Shown: in pieces, positions 45,660-56,604 of the stretch
How positions within the stretch are numbered: position 1 is the stretch's first letter
Layout: each line of letters opens with the position of its first letter
Assembly: GCF_000499845.2 (NCBI RefSeq)
Contig: NC_023749.2
Coordinates: forward strand, 16,584,786 to 16,648,785
Direction of reading: 5' to 3'
DNA from: Phaseolus vulgaris
Lineage: Eukaryota; Streptophyta; Magnoliopsida; Fabales; Fabaceae
Length of the DNA: 64,000 nucleotides
The notes under the pieces: model-generated
Databases searched by the model: none
What the model was told of the DNA's origin: nothing
The model's input: only the letters and a program-made list of their open reading frames with translations
Position numbers and translations under genes: made by a program

Positions 45660-46732
45660 ACTCATTATTATACTGGACAGAGGGCTCAGGGCTTAATGCT
45701 CGGTAGTCGGGGCTCGGTACATGGTATAGGTAAGTCAGCTCGGTTATTGGGCCTGCAAAAGTGGTCCATGTGTTGGGCCGAGTTTTTTCATTAAGCCCGT
45801 TGGGGCATAATTAAAATAACCTTTTTATATGTTAGTATAAGGCTACTAATGAATCGTATTTTTGAACCTTGGGGTACGTATAGTACATGTGGTGCATGAG
45901 TCAAGTAAATGTTTCTTTAAACCTAAGTATGTGCGTTCTAGGGCACATAGTGGTTAAGTTGCATGCATGGTAAAGGATAACGTTGCACCATGAGTAGGGT
46001 GCCCATGTAAACAGAATATCTCCCTGTTGTTGGCGCCTAAGATGGTGCCCTGCTGGCAGGTGGTTGTGCTATTATTATTATATGCTCTTATACCGACCAG
46101 GTCATCGGGTATGATGACGTGTCTAGCACGTGACTATGTGGGGCGTGCTCAGCAGAACACGTGGACAAGAGAAAAGATGAATAGTTCAGAAGTGAGCATA
46201 GTCACCGATTCGTGAAACTGACGTTCTATAGTGAACATGGTCGGTTGTCGCCGGATTTGTGTGTCATCGACGTAGTAGGTAATGGAAGATCAGGCGGTCT
46301 GGCATCGCCGCAGAAATCACATCGTCGGATTTCCCAGTAAACTCAGTTGAAGCTGTTGGGGGTCCAGGCGAGGAAGTTCAAACACTCCGAGCATCCCTCA
46401 CAGATACGAAGGCCAAGCGAAGCTCTAAGCGAAAAGATCAAGAGAAGGGTACGCACCGCAACTCAGAAGGAAAGAACGGAGAGTAGGAGAAAAGAGCACG
46501 TGCTACCTAAAGAGTTAAAGTCGAACATGACGAAGGGGAGTATCGAAGGTAACACACGTGACATAGCAAAGAAAGCAGAAGCAGACGCAAGCATGCAAAG
46601 ATAAAGCGGGTAGCGTTTAAGCATAAATCAAGAGTTACAATTACAGATAAGGTTCATGATAGTTGCAAATTGAGCAAAAGACAATCATATACACATCCCA
46701 TATTCATGTGAAACACAAGATCAGGCTACACT
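45660..46732 (+). mobile_element. GC-richer spacer or LTR debris of a Tat-type element
   Basis: Composition changes sharply here. TACCGACCAGGTCATCGG at 46091 resembles the start of the LTR at 48705 (TGTACCGACC), and AGTTGCATGCATGG at 45957 recurs as AGTTGCATGCATGG at 48979. The block from 46350 on (AAGCATGCAAAGATAAAGCG) leads into the antisense ORF, as the pol-to-aORF spacer would. No gag or pol remains. Confidence 0.45.
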
Positions 46733-47745
46733 TCAGGGGCCTCCGGAGTTTGAACGGCGCGATGCTGAAGCCCCATCTTCGGACCTCAACGCCTGAGCCA
46801 GCAGCGACCTTCGTTGTCTGTCCATCTTCGAACCTGCGCCAAAAGGACAAACATGGTAAAGGACGGGCACAAACCAAGGCATTACGCGAAGAGACAAGAT
46901 AAATCATGCAAGAATCCAACAAAAGCAAGGAATAGGAGGTTATAAGGGGAATCTCTCATACTTATATATTTTTCCAGAGCCTCAGCATTATACCCTAGGC
47001 TTATCAAGGCGGCGACGTCAAAACCCCCCGCACTAGCCAAGATCCGGCAAGCCTCTCGATCATTCGAAGGCAGCCCCTTAAGAGACTTGGACTTCAGGGC
47101 TCTTACCTCCTTCACCCAATACAGAGGGAAGCCGTCAAGGGCGGAGGGTACGAGGTCGGAGCAACAAACTTTGAAGAACTTGCCTTTCCACCCCGTGAAG
47201 GAGTGCTGGAATGGGGTTAAGAGGACCCTCCCGGGAACGTTGCTAAGAGTCACCCAGAGGTTATTCCTTTGCCTCTTCACTTCAAAGAAATGAAGGAAGA
47301 TGTCAACAGAAGGTGCACACCCGAAGAAACCGAACAGTATGTCGAAAGCTTTGACAAAGGCCCAGCTGTTAGGATACAACTGGGCTGGGGCAACATTGAT
47401 CTCCGTTAGCAGTTCCCTCTCGAACCTGGAGAAAGGCAGGCGCACGCCGACGCACTTGAAGACCACCTGATAGAAATAAAAAAAGGGGACCCCGTTGTTG
47501 GCCCGCTCATCCCCGCACACTGGCTCCCCTAGGGTGCAAGGAAGCACTGCGATATCATCATCATGCCTTTTTGCGAAGGCACGGTGATCGTAGGTGCTGG
47601 GGTCCCCTACATGGTCCCTCCAGGCTTTGGTGGAAACTAGACTCGAACACTCGTCAAGTAGTTCGTTCGGAGCCCATGCATAAAGATCCCTATGATTAAC
47701 TCTGGAGGAAGGAAGCCTGCCAGTCATTTTGGCACGTACTGTCAA
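46733..47745 (-). CDS. Antisense ORF (aORF) of a Tat-type element
   Basis: Exon 1 is 47745-46962 (ATG at 47745, or the more usual-looking MTGRLPSSRVNHRDLYAW start at 47727). Exon 2 is 46833-46733, joined across an intron GTATGAG...GGCGCAG. The joined end reads SSKMDRQRRSLLAQALRSED and stops at TGA 46733-46735. The domain is the same gypsy-type transposon domain as at 27981-29932 (INVAPAQLYPNSWAFVKAF, FPLYWVKE), but sequence and GC content differ, so it is another family. It lies opposite to the plus-strand LTR and PPT downstream, as in the complete element. Exon 1 is open throughout. Protein function is unknown; the coiled-coil second half seen in the other copy is missing. Confidence 0.7.
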
Positions 47746-48170
47746 TGAGGGAACTAAAGATTGAAGAAGAAGAAGGGTTCAACAGTATAGTAGAAGGAAA
47801 GAATCGATGAGGAAAGAATGCAGGAAGAGTTCTTTGGAAAGAAGATGAACAGTACGGAAAAGATGCGAAAAAGTGGAAACAATGAGTTAAAGCGCGGGAT
47901 TTCAAAGACTCAAGCGTTGCAATTGAAGCACCAAGGACGCTAAATGAGCACCGCGCGATTAAGCCACATGTCAGGAGATTAAGATACGACCCGAGGTGTC
48001 ACTTTTCTCGCTCAGAGAATATCACATCGTCAGAGTCCTCGAAGGTACGCCGCGTCGGCGGTGCAGAAAATGTCACGTCAGCCGGTCAAAGAGTGACACG
48101 TCATCAAAATGCCACGAGGACAATAGGGGCGAGGCTTTAGTCTTTTCGCTGAAACAAGTGTCAGCTCAAG
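47746..48170. other. Leader of the antisense ORF and 3' interior of the Tat element
   Basis: This lies between the antisense ORF start and the PPT. It should hold the antisense promoter. No clear TATA box is seen in the first 150 bases upstream of the start. CACGTCAGCCGGTCAAAGAGTG is followed by CACGTCATCAAAATGCCACG (48084-48118), a short direct repeat. Confidence 0.4.
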
Positions 48171-48183
48171 ACTGGGGGGCTTG
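48171..48183 (+). promoter_or_regulatory. Polypurine tract
   Basis: ACTGGGGGGCTTG directly precedes the LTR start TGTACCGTCCCG, which sets the element orientation as plus. Confidence 0.75.
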
Positions 48184-48545
48184 TGTACCGTCCCGTCCCC
48201 AGACGTTGACCAGAAGTCAAAGTCAAACAAATGGTGGGACCCCTCAAGGGACCCAAGGAAGGAAAGCCAACAGGCCGACTGCTCGAGGCATCGCCCAAGA
48301 GAGACATCGCCCGAGTAAGACGTCGCCTAAAGTAAGACATCGCCTAAGCAAAGACATCGCCTAAGCTGCGAGGGTGCCCCTTTGTTTACTTCTTTCAGGT
48401 ACTGACAGACGGAGCAAAACGAAGGTGCCCTAGCTCGTAGGGACAGGCCACACATAAAGACACCCAGGTCAAACGGCGGGAACAACTGTCATTAGAGATA
48501 AGATTCCTTCCTGTTGTAGCACCTCGAGAGAAGGCGCCCATGAAC
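48184..48545 (+). mobile_element. Truncated 3' LTR of a Tat-type element
   Basis: It starts TGTACCGTCCCGTCCCC and is related to the minus-strand start of the LTR at 49513-50725 (TGTACCATCCCGCCTCC, then GTTGACC and AGTCAAAGTCA). It includes five GACATCGCC(TAAG) units of 14-17 bp (48289-48364). LTR-like sequence ends at about 48545 without the expected CA terminus, the TATA box or the GAGCGTCGGAGTG motif, so its 3' part is lost. Confidence 0.65.
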
Positions 48546-48704
48546 AAAATGGGTTCTTGTTACGTATGTTTTCAGTTGAGATTAGATTCTCATGGGAGAA
48601 AGTTGTTACAAGAAATAAGCTCTATGATTAATAATTAAAAAGTTATTATTAACATAATTGATAATATTTTAAAATGAATTATATTTTTTAAATTTTTAGT
48701 ATTT

Positions 48705-49452
48705 TGTACCGACCAGTTCTTGGACATCGATGTCAGGGATCGACATCAGACCTCATCAACAGAGGGAGAGATCGGACATCGGTGGCCTGAATAGCTATAG
48801 TGGGCCACGTAAGGTGGGCCCGAGAATTACACTAGTTATCAGTTAAAACATTAGATATGGGAGGAAGCCCTAAGACACGAGGGATCCATGCAGGTGGTGT
48901 GTATAGCACATTCAGGCTCGACACGAGTAAATAGTTCTTGGAGGCGCTAAGGCCCATTAGGGTTAGGGTTTCCAAGGGAAGTTGCATGCATGGCACGTGA
49001 ATACTTAGGGCACCCGCAGAGCAGATGGTCCCAGAGATTTGGTGCACAAGTTGGTACCCAGGCGACCATACGGTTAGTCGTTGCACTCCAGTTAAGGGAA
49101 GTCCTATGTGCCAGATTATGCTAAGATGGTGTAATAGCGTTGCAGGGACGTTCTCCAAGGAACCCTAGACATGGGTAACAAAACAAAGGTAAACCCTAGT
49201 TTCAACCTATATAAAGGGGACTAAGAACCTTAGCAAGGTACACAATTTCTAAGACTGAAACCACTTTATATACTTAGTGTTTCTTTGCCCTAATACTGAT
49301 TTGAGCGTCAGAGTGCAAACAGCCGTCAAGGCGCCCTTTATCTTTGCAGGTGAGAGATTTTTCGATCAAGGAAGTTTGATTCTCAGGCGGAGATAGGAGG
49401 GCCAGAGACTGCCGTTTGAGTCTACTGACAAGCGAGTCAACCGACAAGAACA
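48705..49452 (+). mobile_element. Tat-type Ty3 solo LTR
   Basis: 748 bp from TGTACCGACCAGTTC to GACAAGAACA, with flanks TATTT (48700-48704) and TACTT (49453-49457) matching at four of five bases. CTATATAAAGGGG at 49207-49219 is the TATA box, followed by TTGAGCGTCAGAGTGC (49302-49317) in the leader. Plus orientation. The 108-codon minus frame is a shadow of the LTR. Confidence 0.8.
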
Positions 49453-49512
49453 TACTTAAGTGTATTCAAATTAAGAATATTAAGAATAATAAATATATTA
49501 ATATATGAATAT

Positions 49513-50725
49513 TGTTCCGGCTGGTTGACCTGGATACGTCTTTGTGCGCAACCTTGCCCGTCAGCTAAGGACACCTTCCCTCTGGCAACCTGTGAACACC
49601 TGCAAAGAAGGACAAATGGGCGCCCTAGCGGCCGTTTGCACTCCGACGCTCAAGTCAGCTAGCAAGAAACACCAAAACTCTGCACCTCCGTATCGGAACA
49701 CCGTGGATGGTGCTCTGAAGGTGGTAAAAAGAACTGTGTATTGTGTATCTTTTCTCCCTCTGGCAAACAACCTTTCTCTAGTCCCTTGTGCGTAGCCTCA
49801 AGACTCGAGCAAACAACTAGAGTGTATTCTGGGAAAGTTTGCCAAAAGTTCGAAAACCCCGTTTCCAACATCCAAGGTTCTATTTAAACGCCCCTAGCAT
49901 TTAAAGCGTCTTAAAGCGCATTTAATCATGAAACGTTCAGCGCCTTTAAGACGTTTAAACCGCCTGAAGCATTTAAAGTACCTTAAAACGCTCGAAACGT
50001 AAACTTTAATTACCTTTAAATAGCTTTAATTACCTTATACCTGACAAATGGATGTTGCTGTTCTGACTTGGCTGTTATTACACGTGGAGGGCCTCACAAC
50101 ACCGTGACCCAACTTGGGGGTATTTCTTCGTGTGAGTCCTCCTTCCTTGGAGTGCATATGGCGCAAGGGGTGACTTTTTGGGTGCCAACTCATGCCCCCA
50201 AACCTCTAGTCACTCGCTTTGAGAGCGTATCTACCTTCCTCTCGTACCCTGCACCTGGTTACCCTTGGGCGTGACCCTCTCATGAGTCATATCTATCCCA
50301 AGGGCCTCTCTAGGGTGACATGGGCACTTCGCGAGTCAGATTGCTCTCCACTGGCGCTAGTACTATGGCCTTGAAGCCACCCTTCTCTTCACTTTATCAT
50401 TGTTTCTGCACTTGGCGGGCCCGAAACCTCCGTGGCGTCACTCCCTCCATGGTCTTTCCTACCCATGGGTATCGGGGAGTGACACTACCGGTGGCTTGTT
50501 TGGCGACGTCGTATCTTGGCGGCACCTTGTCTAGGCGACGCCTTATCTCGGCGGCGCCATGTTAAGGCGAGGCCCTTCTTTGGCGGCGCCTTGTCCTGGC
50601 GACGCCTTGTGTAATTATTCTGTTGACTTCTTTTCTTTGACCCCTTCGCATGGCCACACCACATGTTGACCTTAGCCCCGACGCTGACTTTGACTTTGGT
50701 CAACACCCGGAGGCGGGATGGTATA
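49513..50725 (-). mobile_element. Tat-type Ty3 solo LTR with GC-rich minisatellite
   Basis: A perfect duplication AATAT (49508-49512 and 50726-50730) flanks 1213 bp that start TGTTCCGGC and end GATGGTATA; the last CA has become TA. The GCACTCCGACGCTCAAGTCAG motif (49637-49657) sets a minus orientation. 49880-50040 is rich in TTTAAA, including the likely TATA region (complement of CTATTTAAACG). 50500-50610 has about six units of GGCGACGCCTTGT/GGCGGCGCCTTGT. Confidence 0.88.
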
Positions 50726-50730
50726 AATAT

Positions 50731-51216
50731 TAATGATATTATTATTTTAATATCAAAATATATAATTTATATATATATATATATATATATACGCTAAAGT
50801 ATTTAATATTAACATAATAATATAAAAAAATTTCAGATTAAGAATAATTAATATCTTCATATATAAATATTAATGGTATTATTATTTTAATATATACAAA
50901 AATTCCTTATATATATATATTAAAATATTATGATATTAATTTCTTTATATAATTAAAATATCATCTTATATAATTAATATATATATATATAAATTGCTTC
51001 AAATATATATATATATATTAATTATTAAAATACTAATATATTAATTTTTTCAGTGAATGAACATTTTAAATTAATTAATAATGATAAATGTTACAACGAG
51101 ATGATTAATTCATGTAGTACATATCTAACATATCTTCACACGAATACGAAATGAAAAGTTGAAAAAACTTTGGTATGGGTATATGAATGAGGACATTGTG
51201 TGAAATGGCAAAAACA
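50731..51216. other. AT-rich intergenic DNA
   Basis: TA repeats at 50765-50791 and several AATATATATA runs. No gene is seen. Confidence 0.5.
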
Positions 51217-52066
51217 TTAAGTGCCTAAATAAATGTATGACAACTTAAAATGAAAAATCACTTATTGCACGAATGTATGTATAATAATAATGGTAAACAC
51301 AAATAATCATAAGTGAATAAAAAATCATTAAATACATAAATACACATAGAGTGCATTACTAAAAAAATTAAACAACAACAAACATTACAATATTATAATA
51401 ACACTCATAATCATAAACAATGAACTAGAAATGATAACCTAAAACACATAACAACACAATGAATACATATAACCAAAAGATTGAACCATAACATGTACGT
51501 AACAGTGATGAGAAATAACACACCCAAAAACAAATTACAATAACTTGGCCCAAAAAACAAATATGTTACAGCAAGATACATCCAACAATTAAAACCAATA
51601 ACCACACACAGAAAATACCACATGAAATATTAAGAAATAAATGTTATGTGCCTAAATAAATGTTCTGACAACTTTGAAAATGAAAAACCACTTATTGCAT
51701 GCATGTATGTATAATGATAATGAAGATAAAACACAAATAATCATAAGTGAATAAAAAATCATTAAATACATAAATACACAAATAGAGTGCATTACTAAAA
51801 AATTAAAAACAATAAACATTATAATATTTCTATAACACTAATAACCAGAAATAAAGAAGTACAAATGATAACCTAAAAAATATAATAGAGGACAGTGCAC
51901 GTATCACCAATAAATTGAACGATAAAATGTAAGCAAATGTGATTAGCAATAATACACTTATAAAAAAAGTTACACTAACTTTGGCCAAAAAACTAATATG
52001 ATTACAACAAGATACATCTAACAATTAAAACCAATAACCACACTAAAAAAATACCACATGAAATAT
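51217..52066. repeat. Two tandem copies of a 420-430 bp sequence
   Basis: Copy 1 (about 51217-51629) and copy 2 (about 51648-52066) both begin GTGCCTAAATAAATGT and share CACTTATTGCA, ATAATCATAAGTGAATAAA and TAGAGTGCATTACTAAAAA. Both end ACCACATGAAATAT. By eye they are roughly 85 percent alike. Minus-strand frames in each copy (51411-51623 and 51830-52024) correspond to each other but are hydrophobic with no recognisable family, so I do not call them genes. Confidence 0.8.
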
Positions 52067-52734
52067 GAATAAGTTATTGTTGTAACTTCATTGTTTTTAT
52101 GTTGAGCATACTATTGGAATACCAAACAACTATATGTATAATGCATGTAAATCAAACACATATAAAAATAATAACATACATAAACAAAATCACAACATGC
52201 AATAAAACTAATAATCAACCATTTCATATAATAACATTTCTAAACAGAACAAAGGAAACACTCAATTAAACATGACATGTGAAGCATCTACTGTTGTACG
52301 TGGCCTATTTTTGTGTTAACAGTATTATATTAAAATTAAACACATTTTAAATAAGTCACCTGTTCTTAAACTTAAACAATAAAAGTGCTAAAAACGGTTT
52401 CTACTAATTATTTAAATATGAAAAACAATGTATCTGTGAGAATGTGCTATAACAAAAAAACAATAGAACATGAGAGAAAAATAACAGAAAACAACCACAC
52501 AACAAAATATAAAGTTATATGTACGTACGTGTAATAATTTGAGCTATCAAACCAACATATTACCTAAACAGACTTGGAAAAAGAAAAAATAAATCAGTTA
52601 TAGAAAATAAATAATAATATAACATAATTACAAAATTATGATATCTAAGGTCAACACTAATTAACAATATTGGTACAGTACGAATACATGAGAATGTGTT
52701 ATAACAAAATACATTGAGAAATAAGTTATAATAC
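52067..52734. other. AT-rich DNA downstream of the RPA1-like gene
   Basis: No recognised feature. It would be the 3' flank of the minus-strand pseudogene at 52735-54640. Confidence 0.5.
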
Positions 52735-54640
52735 ATACCACACTATCAAGACCACTGTCGAAATATTTTTGTATAATATTATTATCAATACACAATTTCT
52801 TGACACAGAATGAGTGGTCAAATCTATTAGATTGATCTTTTGTACAACTAACTTTAAATATCACAACTTTATTGATTAATACAACAAATTCTTTTGGTAT
52901 TACACTAGAGGAAGCGTTCTAAATACATAAAAATAAAGAAATTAATAGATATACATTATATAAATGCATCAATAACTTGATGAGGGTAGTGGCATCCCTG
53001 TTAAAAAGCACAATAGTGGTGAAGTCTATATAATCAATAACTCGAACCTTGAGCATATACTTGAAATTTAAAATAAAAAAACAATAGTTACAAAATACAA
53101 TATAAAATTTGTTGCAAAATGATATGATAATGAAAAACAAATTGTGTAAAATACAAAGAATACCTTGATTATACTTCTCACTAAAAAACATTTTGGAATC
53201 TAGATAAACTGCTTTACTGCATAAGCAAGCAGTATACCACCAATCATCGTCAGTTACGATATGTTTAATAATAGCTAGAACAACAAAAGTGCTCTTCTGC
53301 AACAAAATAAATAAGTGGTAACCTTAAAGCATACACAATCCATTTCGGTAAAATTGTCAAAATAATTTATTAATATCTCCTTGCAATCCTTGAGTCATTG
53401 AATAGTATTTATTGGAACCAAGTGAAAAAACTCATCTTCCAGGTTCTGTTTTCCACACTTAGAAAACTGACTCAATCCCTGTGGAAGGAGATTCGATACA
53501 TTCAATCGTCCTACATATTTTAAATTTGTGGTCAAATTCCCTCGTAAATTTCAACTATAATAATTAAAATAATGTATTCAATGACCAACTATGTATTGAC
53601 TAACCTTTTCTTAAGTTCAATAACCTCTTTAGACTTGATGTATATTATTTTGGTGCAGTTCAAACAACTTTGAAGACACTCTTTATCTACAGTTAAAAAA
53701 CAATCATTATGTTATAATTAACGAACAAATAATAATTTTTTTAATTCTAACTTTACATACCCTGAACAATCTTAACTTTTCCAAAGTGGATACTGATAAC
53801 AATATTTTGTAGTTCTCCAGAAGAAAAAATGCATTCAGGTCATCAACATAATTGCCAAATAAGGTACACTCCATTCAGAAGTTGTTGTAAAAACTTTTTG
53901 TTAAAGAGCAATAATTCTTGCATTACTTGTTGAAGAAAATAATATATTACCCATCAACTTCAATGGATATGACATTTAACTTAGTTGTTTTCCTTATTCT
54001 ATTAAGCTCTCTTTTAGTGTCTAAATCAGTGAGAATTCTAATAACATCTGCACAAAACACATGATTTTGGCACACACATCAAAACAATTATATTGAACTG
54101 AAACCATAATAACTCACTTACCAACTAAGTAATCAATATCAAAGGTAGGTTCAAACAACACAAACATTAGAGTGTATTCAGGTTTTGTTCTTGAAACCAA
54201 ATCATTATCTAAACATGTTACCTTAGTTCCAAATTGAAAATTAATTTTGTACGGTGGCGGGTTGTTCTATATGATCCAGCATTAGTGGCAACACTAAAAA
54301 ATTGGAAAGAATAGACCTTATCCTCAAGAATGTCGTTCTGAAATTTATAAATAAGTGTCCTCCTAACAGATACATGAATTGTATCACCCTGTAAAAATAT
54401 GCAAAATTAAAGCATGATTAGAAGATTGTACATAAAACATTGATAACAAAAAACTATAAAAAAACTGATAATAATACTTCACCTCCTTATCTCAAATGAC
54501 CACCTCCATTGAAAATGGAAATTTGGTTTTGTTAAAGTCAGCGACAAACACAAATGAATGACCTTTTCTATGAGCATCCAATTTTCCTTTTCATGATTAA
54601 AATCTTTGATGGAATTCGCATTTTGGCTCAAGTGTGACAT
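52735..54640 (-). pseudogene. RPA1-like (replication protein A large subunit) gene, decayed
   Basis: Nine exon-like blocks with plausible splice sites read in RPA1 order. Exon 1 is 54640 to about 54483 (KENWMLIEKVIH, then in another frame FVADFNKTKFPFSMEVV). Exon 2 is 54388-54122 (GDTIHVSVRRTLIYKFQ, then after a one-base shift YKINFQFGTKVTC). Exon 3 is 54047-53951 (VIRILTDLDTKRELN, TTKLNVISIEVDG). Further exons lie at about 53885-53761 (GELQNIVISIHFGKVKI), 53694-53606, 53512-53370, 53305-53165 (DDDWWYTACLCSKAVY), 53064-52970 (KVRVIDYIDFTTIVLFNRDA) and 52915-52735 (FDHSFCVKKLCIDNNII). These are the DUF223 OB fold, a second OB fold and the C-terminal zinc-ribbon OB fold. The second zinc-ribbon cysteine pair is lost (SEKYN), and there are at least three stops or shifts. 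Plant RPA1-like genes of this type are often carried by Helitrons, but no Rep/helicase is in the window. Confidence 0.75.
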
Positions 54641-55730
54641 TGTTACTTTCACTTTTGAGTAAAAAATATGAAATGCGAGAATGCAAACGACTAAATACAA
54701 AAAGCAAAGATCTACCAACATCTCTATATATACTAAAATTCACTTATTTAACTATTAAAAAGAAATAAAAAAGAAAGATATATCTTCGCGATTTCAAAAT
54801 TCAAAAGGCCTATCAATACTAACATAACCTAAGTAGAACAATGTCAAAAAAAGAACCTACAACAAAACCCAATTTGAATTTTGAAATAGCTACATAACTA
54901 AATCTTTAAACTATAATACAGAAATGGAGTCATAAACCCTAATACTAGAGTTGACTCTAACAACTCTAACAAAACATGAAAAAGTCAACTTAATGACTTT
55001 GAAAAGAATTAAAAACAAATATTAACCATAGTAAGGAAAGCTCTTTAACAAAAACATTTTGAAATATGGTTAAAAAGTAGATTAAGGTACCGCAAAGCAT
55101 GTCCATAAACAAAAAAACTTGAAAAACTAAACGATCATGAAACCGAAAAGATCTTACCACGAAGGAAAATTTAGAAAATATGTAACATAGTTTGGGGAAA
55201 ATACTTAGTAGACGATGCAACTTTTCTTTCCCAGGCGTACAAAAAAGGGCAAAGATCATCCCTCGGAGGTGGTTGTGACAAAAGAAACTACAAAGAAAGA
55301 AATGCACAGAGCTAGACTGTGAGGGAGGGTGGGTGAGAGAAGAAATGAGAAACTTGTGACACTGTGTGAGAGGAAGGAAAAAAAAGAGATGTGACCTCCT
55401 CACAATGAACCATGTATCCCTATTTTTTTTCACTTTTGGTTAAAAAAGTTATATTTTTTTATTGAATTAACTGTGTGTTTACACGTATCAAAACTTTCCC
55501 TCAAACAAAACTTCATTTGTAGTATAGATAGATATGAAAAATGGCTATATATTAAGTTACTATTTTGTATGAAATTGAACATATTAACTTTTAGTAAAAT
55601 TTAGAATTATTTATGTGTTAGATTGTTAAGATTTTATTTTAAAAATATTTGTCTCAGAATTGTGCTTATTATGTAGGATATGTTATGCATGTAGGAAAAT
55701 GAATATATCATACTTTTTTTAAAAAAAATA
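54641..55730. other. 5' flank of the RPA1-like pseudogene, no other gene
   Basis: The minus frames at 54990-55433 and 55634-55816 match nothing known. The complement of 55310-55390 is pyrimidine-rich, which could be an old 5' leader. Confidence 0.4.
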
Positions 55731-56064
55731 CACTTTCTATGACGGTTACTAATAAATTTGTCGTAAAAAATATTTTTTATGACTGATTTGTCTTTAACCA
55801 TCATAGAAAGTATCACATTTTATGACGATTAAAATATTATTTGTCATAGAAAATAAAGCATTCTATGATAGTTAAAATGTTATCTATCATAGAAAGTGAT
55901 GTTTTAATGTTTTTTATGGCGGTTCTTTTAGACCCGACATAGAAAGCATAGAAAGCGAATTTTCTATGATGGTTATACAACCATCGCTTATATCTATGAT
56001 GGGTCTAAAATCAACATACAAATATTTGTTTTAATCATCATAAAAAATGTTTGTTCCATTAGTG
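55731..56064. mobile_element. CACTA-derived miniature element or end fragment
   Basis: The right end, complemented, is CACTAATGGAACAAAC, and the left end is CACTTTCTATGACGG. Between them TTTCTATGACGGTT and its complement AACCGTCATAGAAA occur about ten times in diverged form (for example 55735, 55798, 55862, 55888, 55912, 55960 and 56035). Densely repeated short motifs in both orientations and a CACTA terminus fit the subterminal region of a CACTA element. No 3-bp target duplication is evident and there is no coding capacity. Confidence 0.5.
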
Positions 56065-56074
56065 TGTGCTATGA

Positions 56075-56590
56075 CAAACACCATTTGCATTATCTGGAAC
56101 CTCCTGGAAAGAGTATTTGAGTCAAGACAATTTTATTGAATTTCCCTTGATCACCGTTACAGGTGACACTGAACTTAATAATTCTTCGCGTAGGAAAACT
56201 TGATCACCACTACAAACACTCATGACTAGTTCTCAATCAATTGATAGATTGAGTTGCACTGACACATCTTCTATTGTGATTGTTGCCTCTCCCGGTAGGA
56301 GATGGAAGGTGTGAGTTTCTGTTCACCACCTTTTCGCTAAATCTGTCACCAAGTGATGGTTGATCTCGATATGTGTCAATGTCAGTAATAAGCCAAATCC
56401 AACATGATGAATTAAGTTTTTGACTCGTTCGTCAAGTTTGTCATAATGCTTCAGAATCCAAATTTCATGTCACCTTAGTCGAAGTAACTTTTTATTATCC
56501 TCCAGATTGACTTAGTTACAAGTGTTTGTTGACGACGCTACAAACATATGGATAGGAAGACATTGCTTGAATGCCATTTATGTTTTCACC
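56075..56590 (-). pseudogene. Plant mobile domain (PMD) fragment
   Basis: The minus strand of about 56400-56230 reads LTLTHIEINHHLVTDLAKRW, then THTFHLLPGEATITIEDVSV followed by QLNLSIDG. This is the core motif of the PMD (MAIN/MAIL-like, often annotated as 'phosphatase 7 long form'). Stops and frame shifts surround it. PMDs are shared by host MAIN-type proteins and by DNA and Ty3 elements. Here the context, between two CACTA-type sequences, favours transposon cargo. Confidence 0.6.
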
Positions 56591-56604
56591 TACACTTTGA
56601 ATGT

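Noticed and set aside
46027..46902. Plus-strand frames at 46027, 46347 and 46663
   Set aside because: They are short, lie in the Tat spacer and opposite to the antisense ORF exon, and have no recognisable motif.
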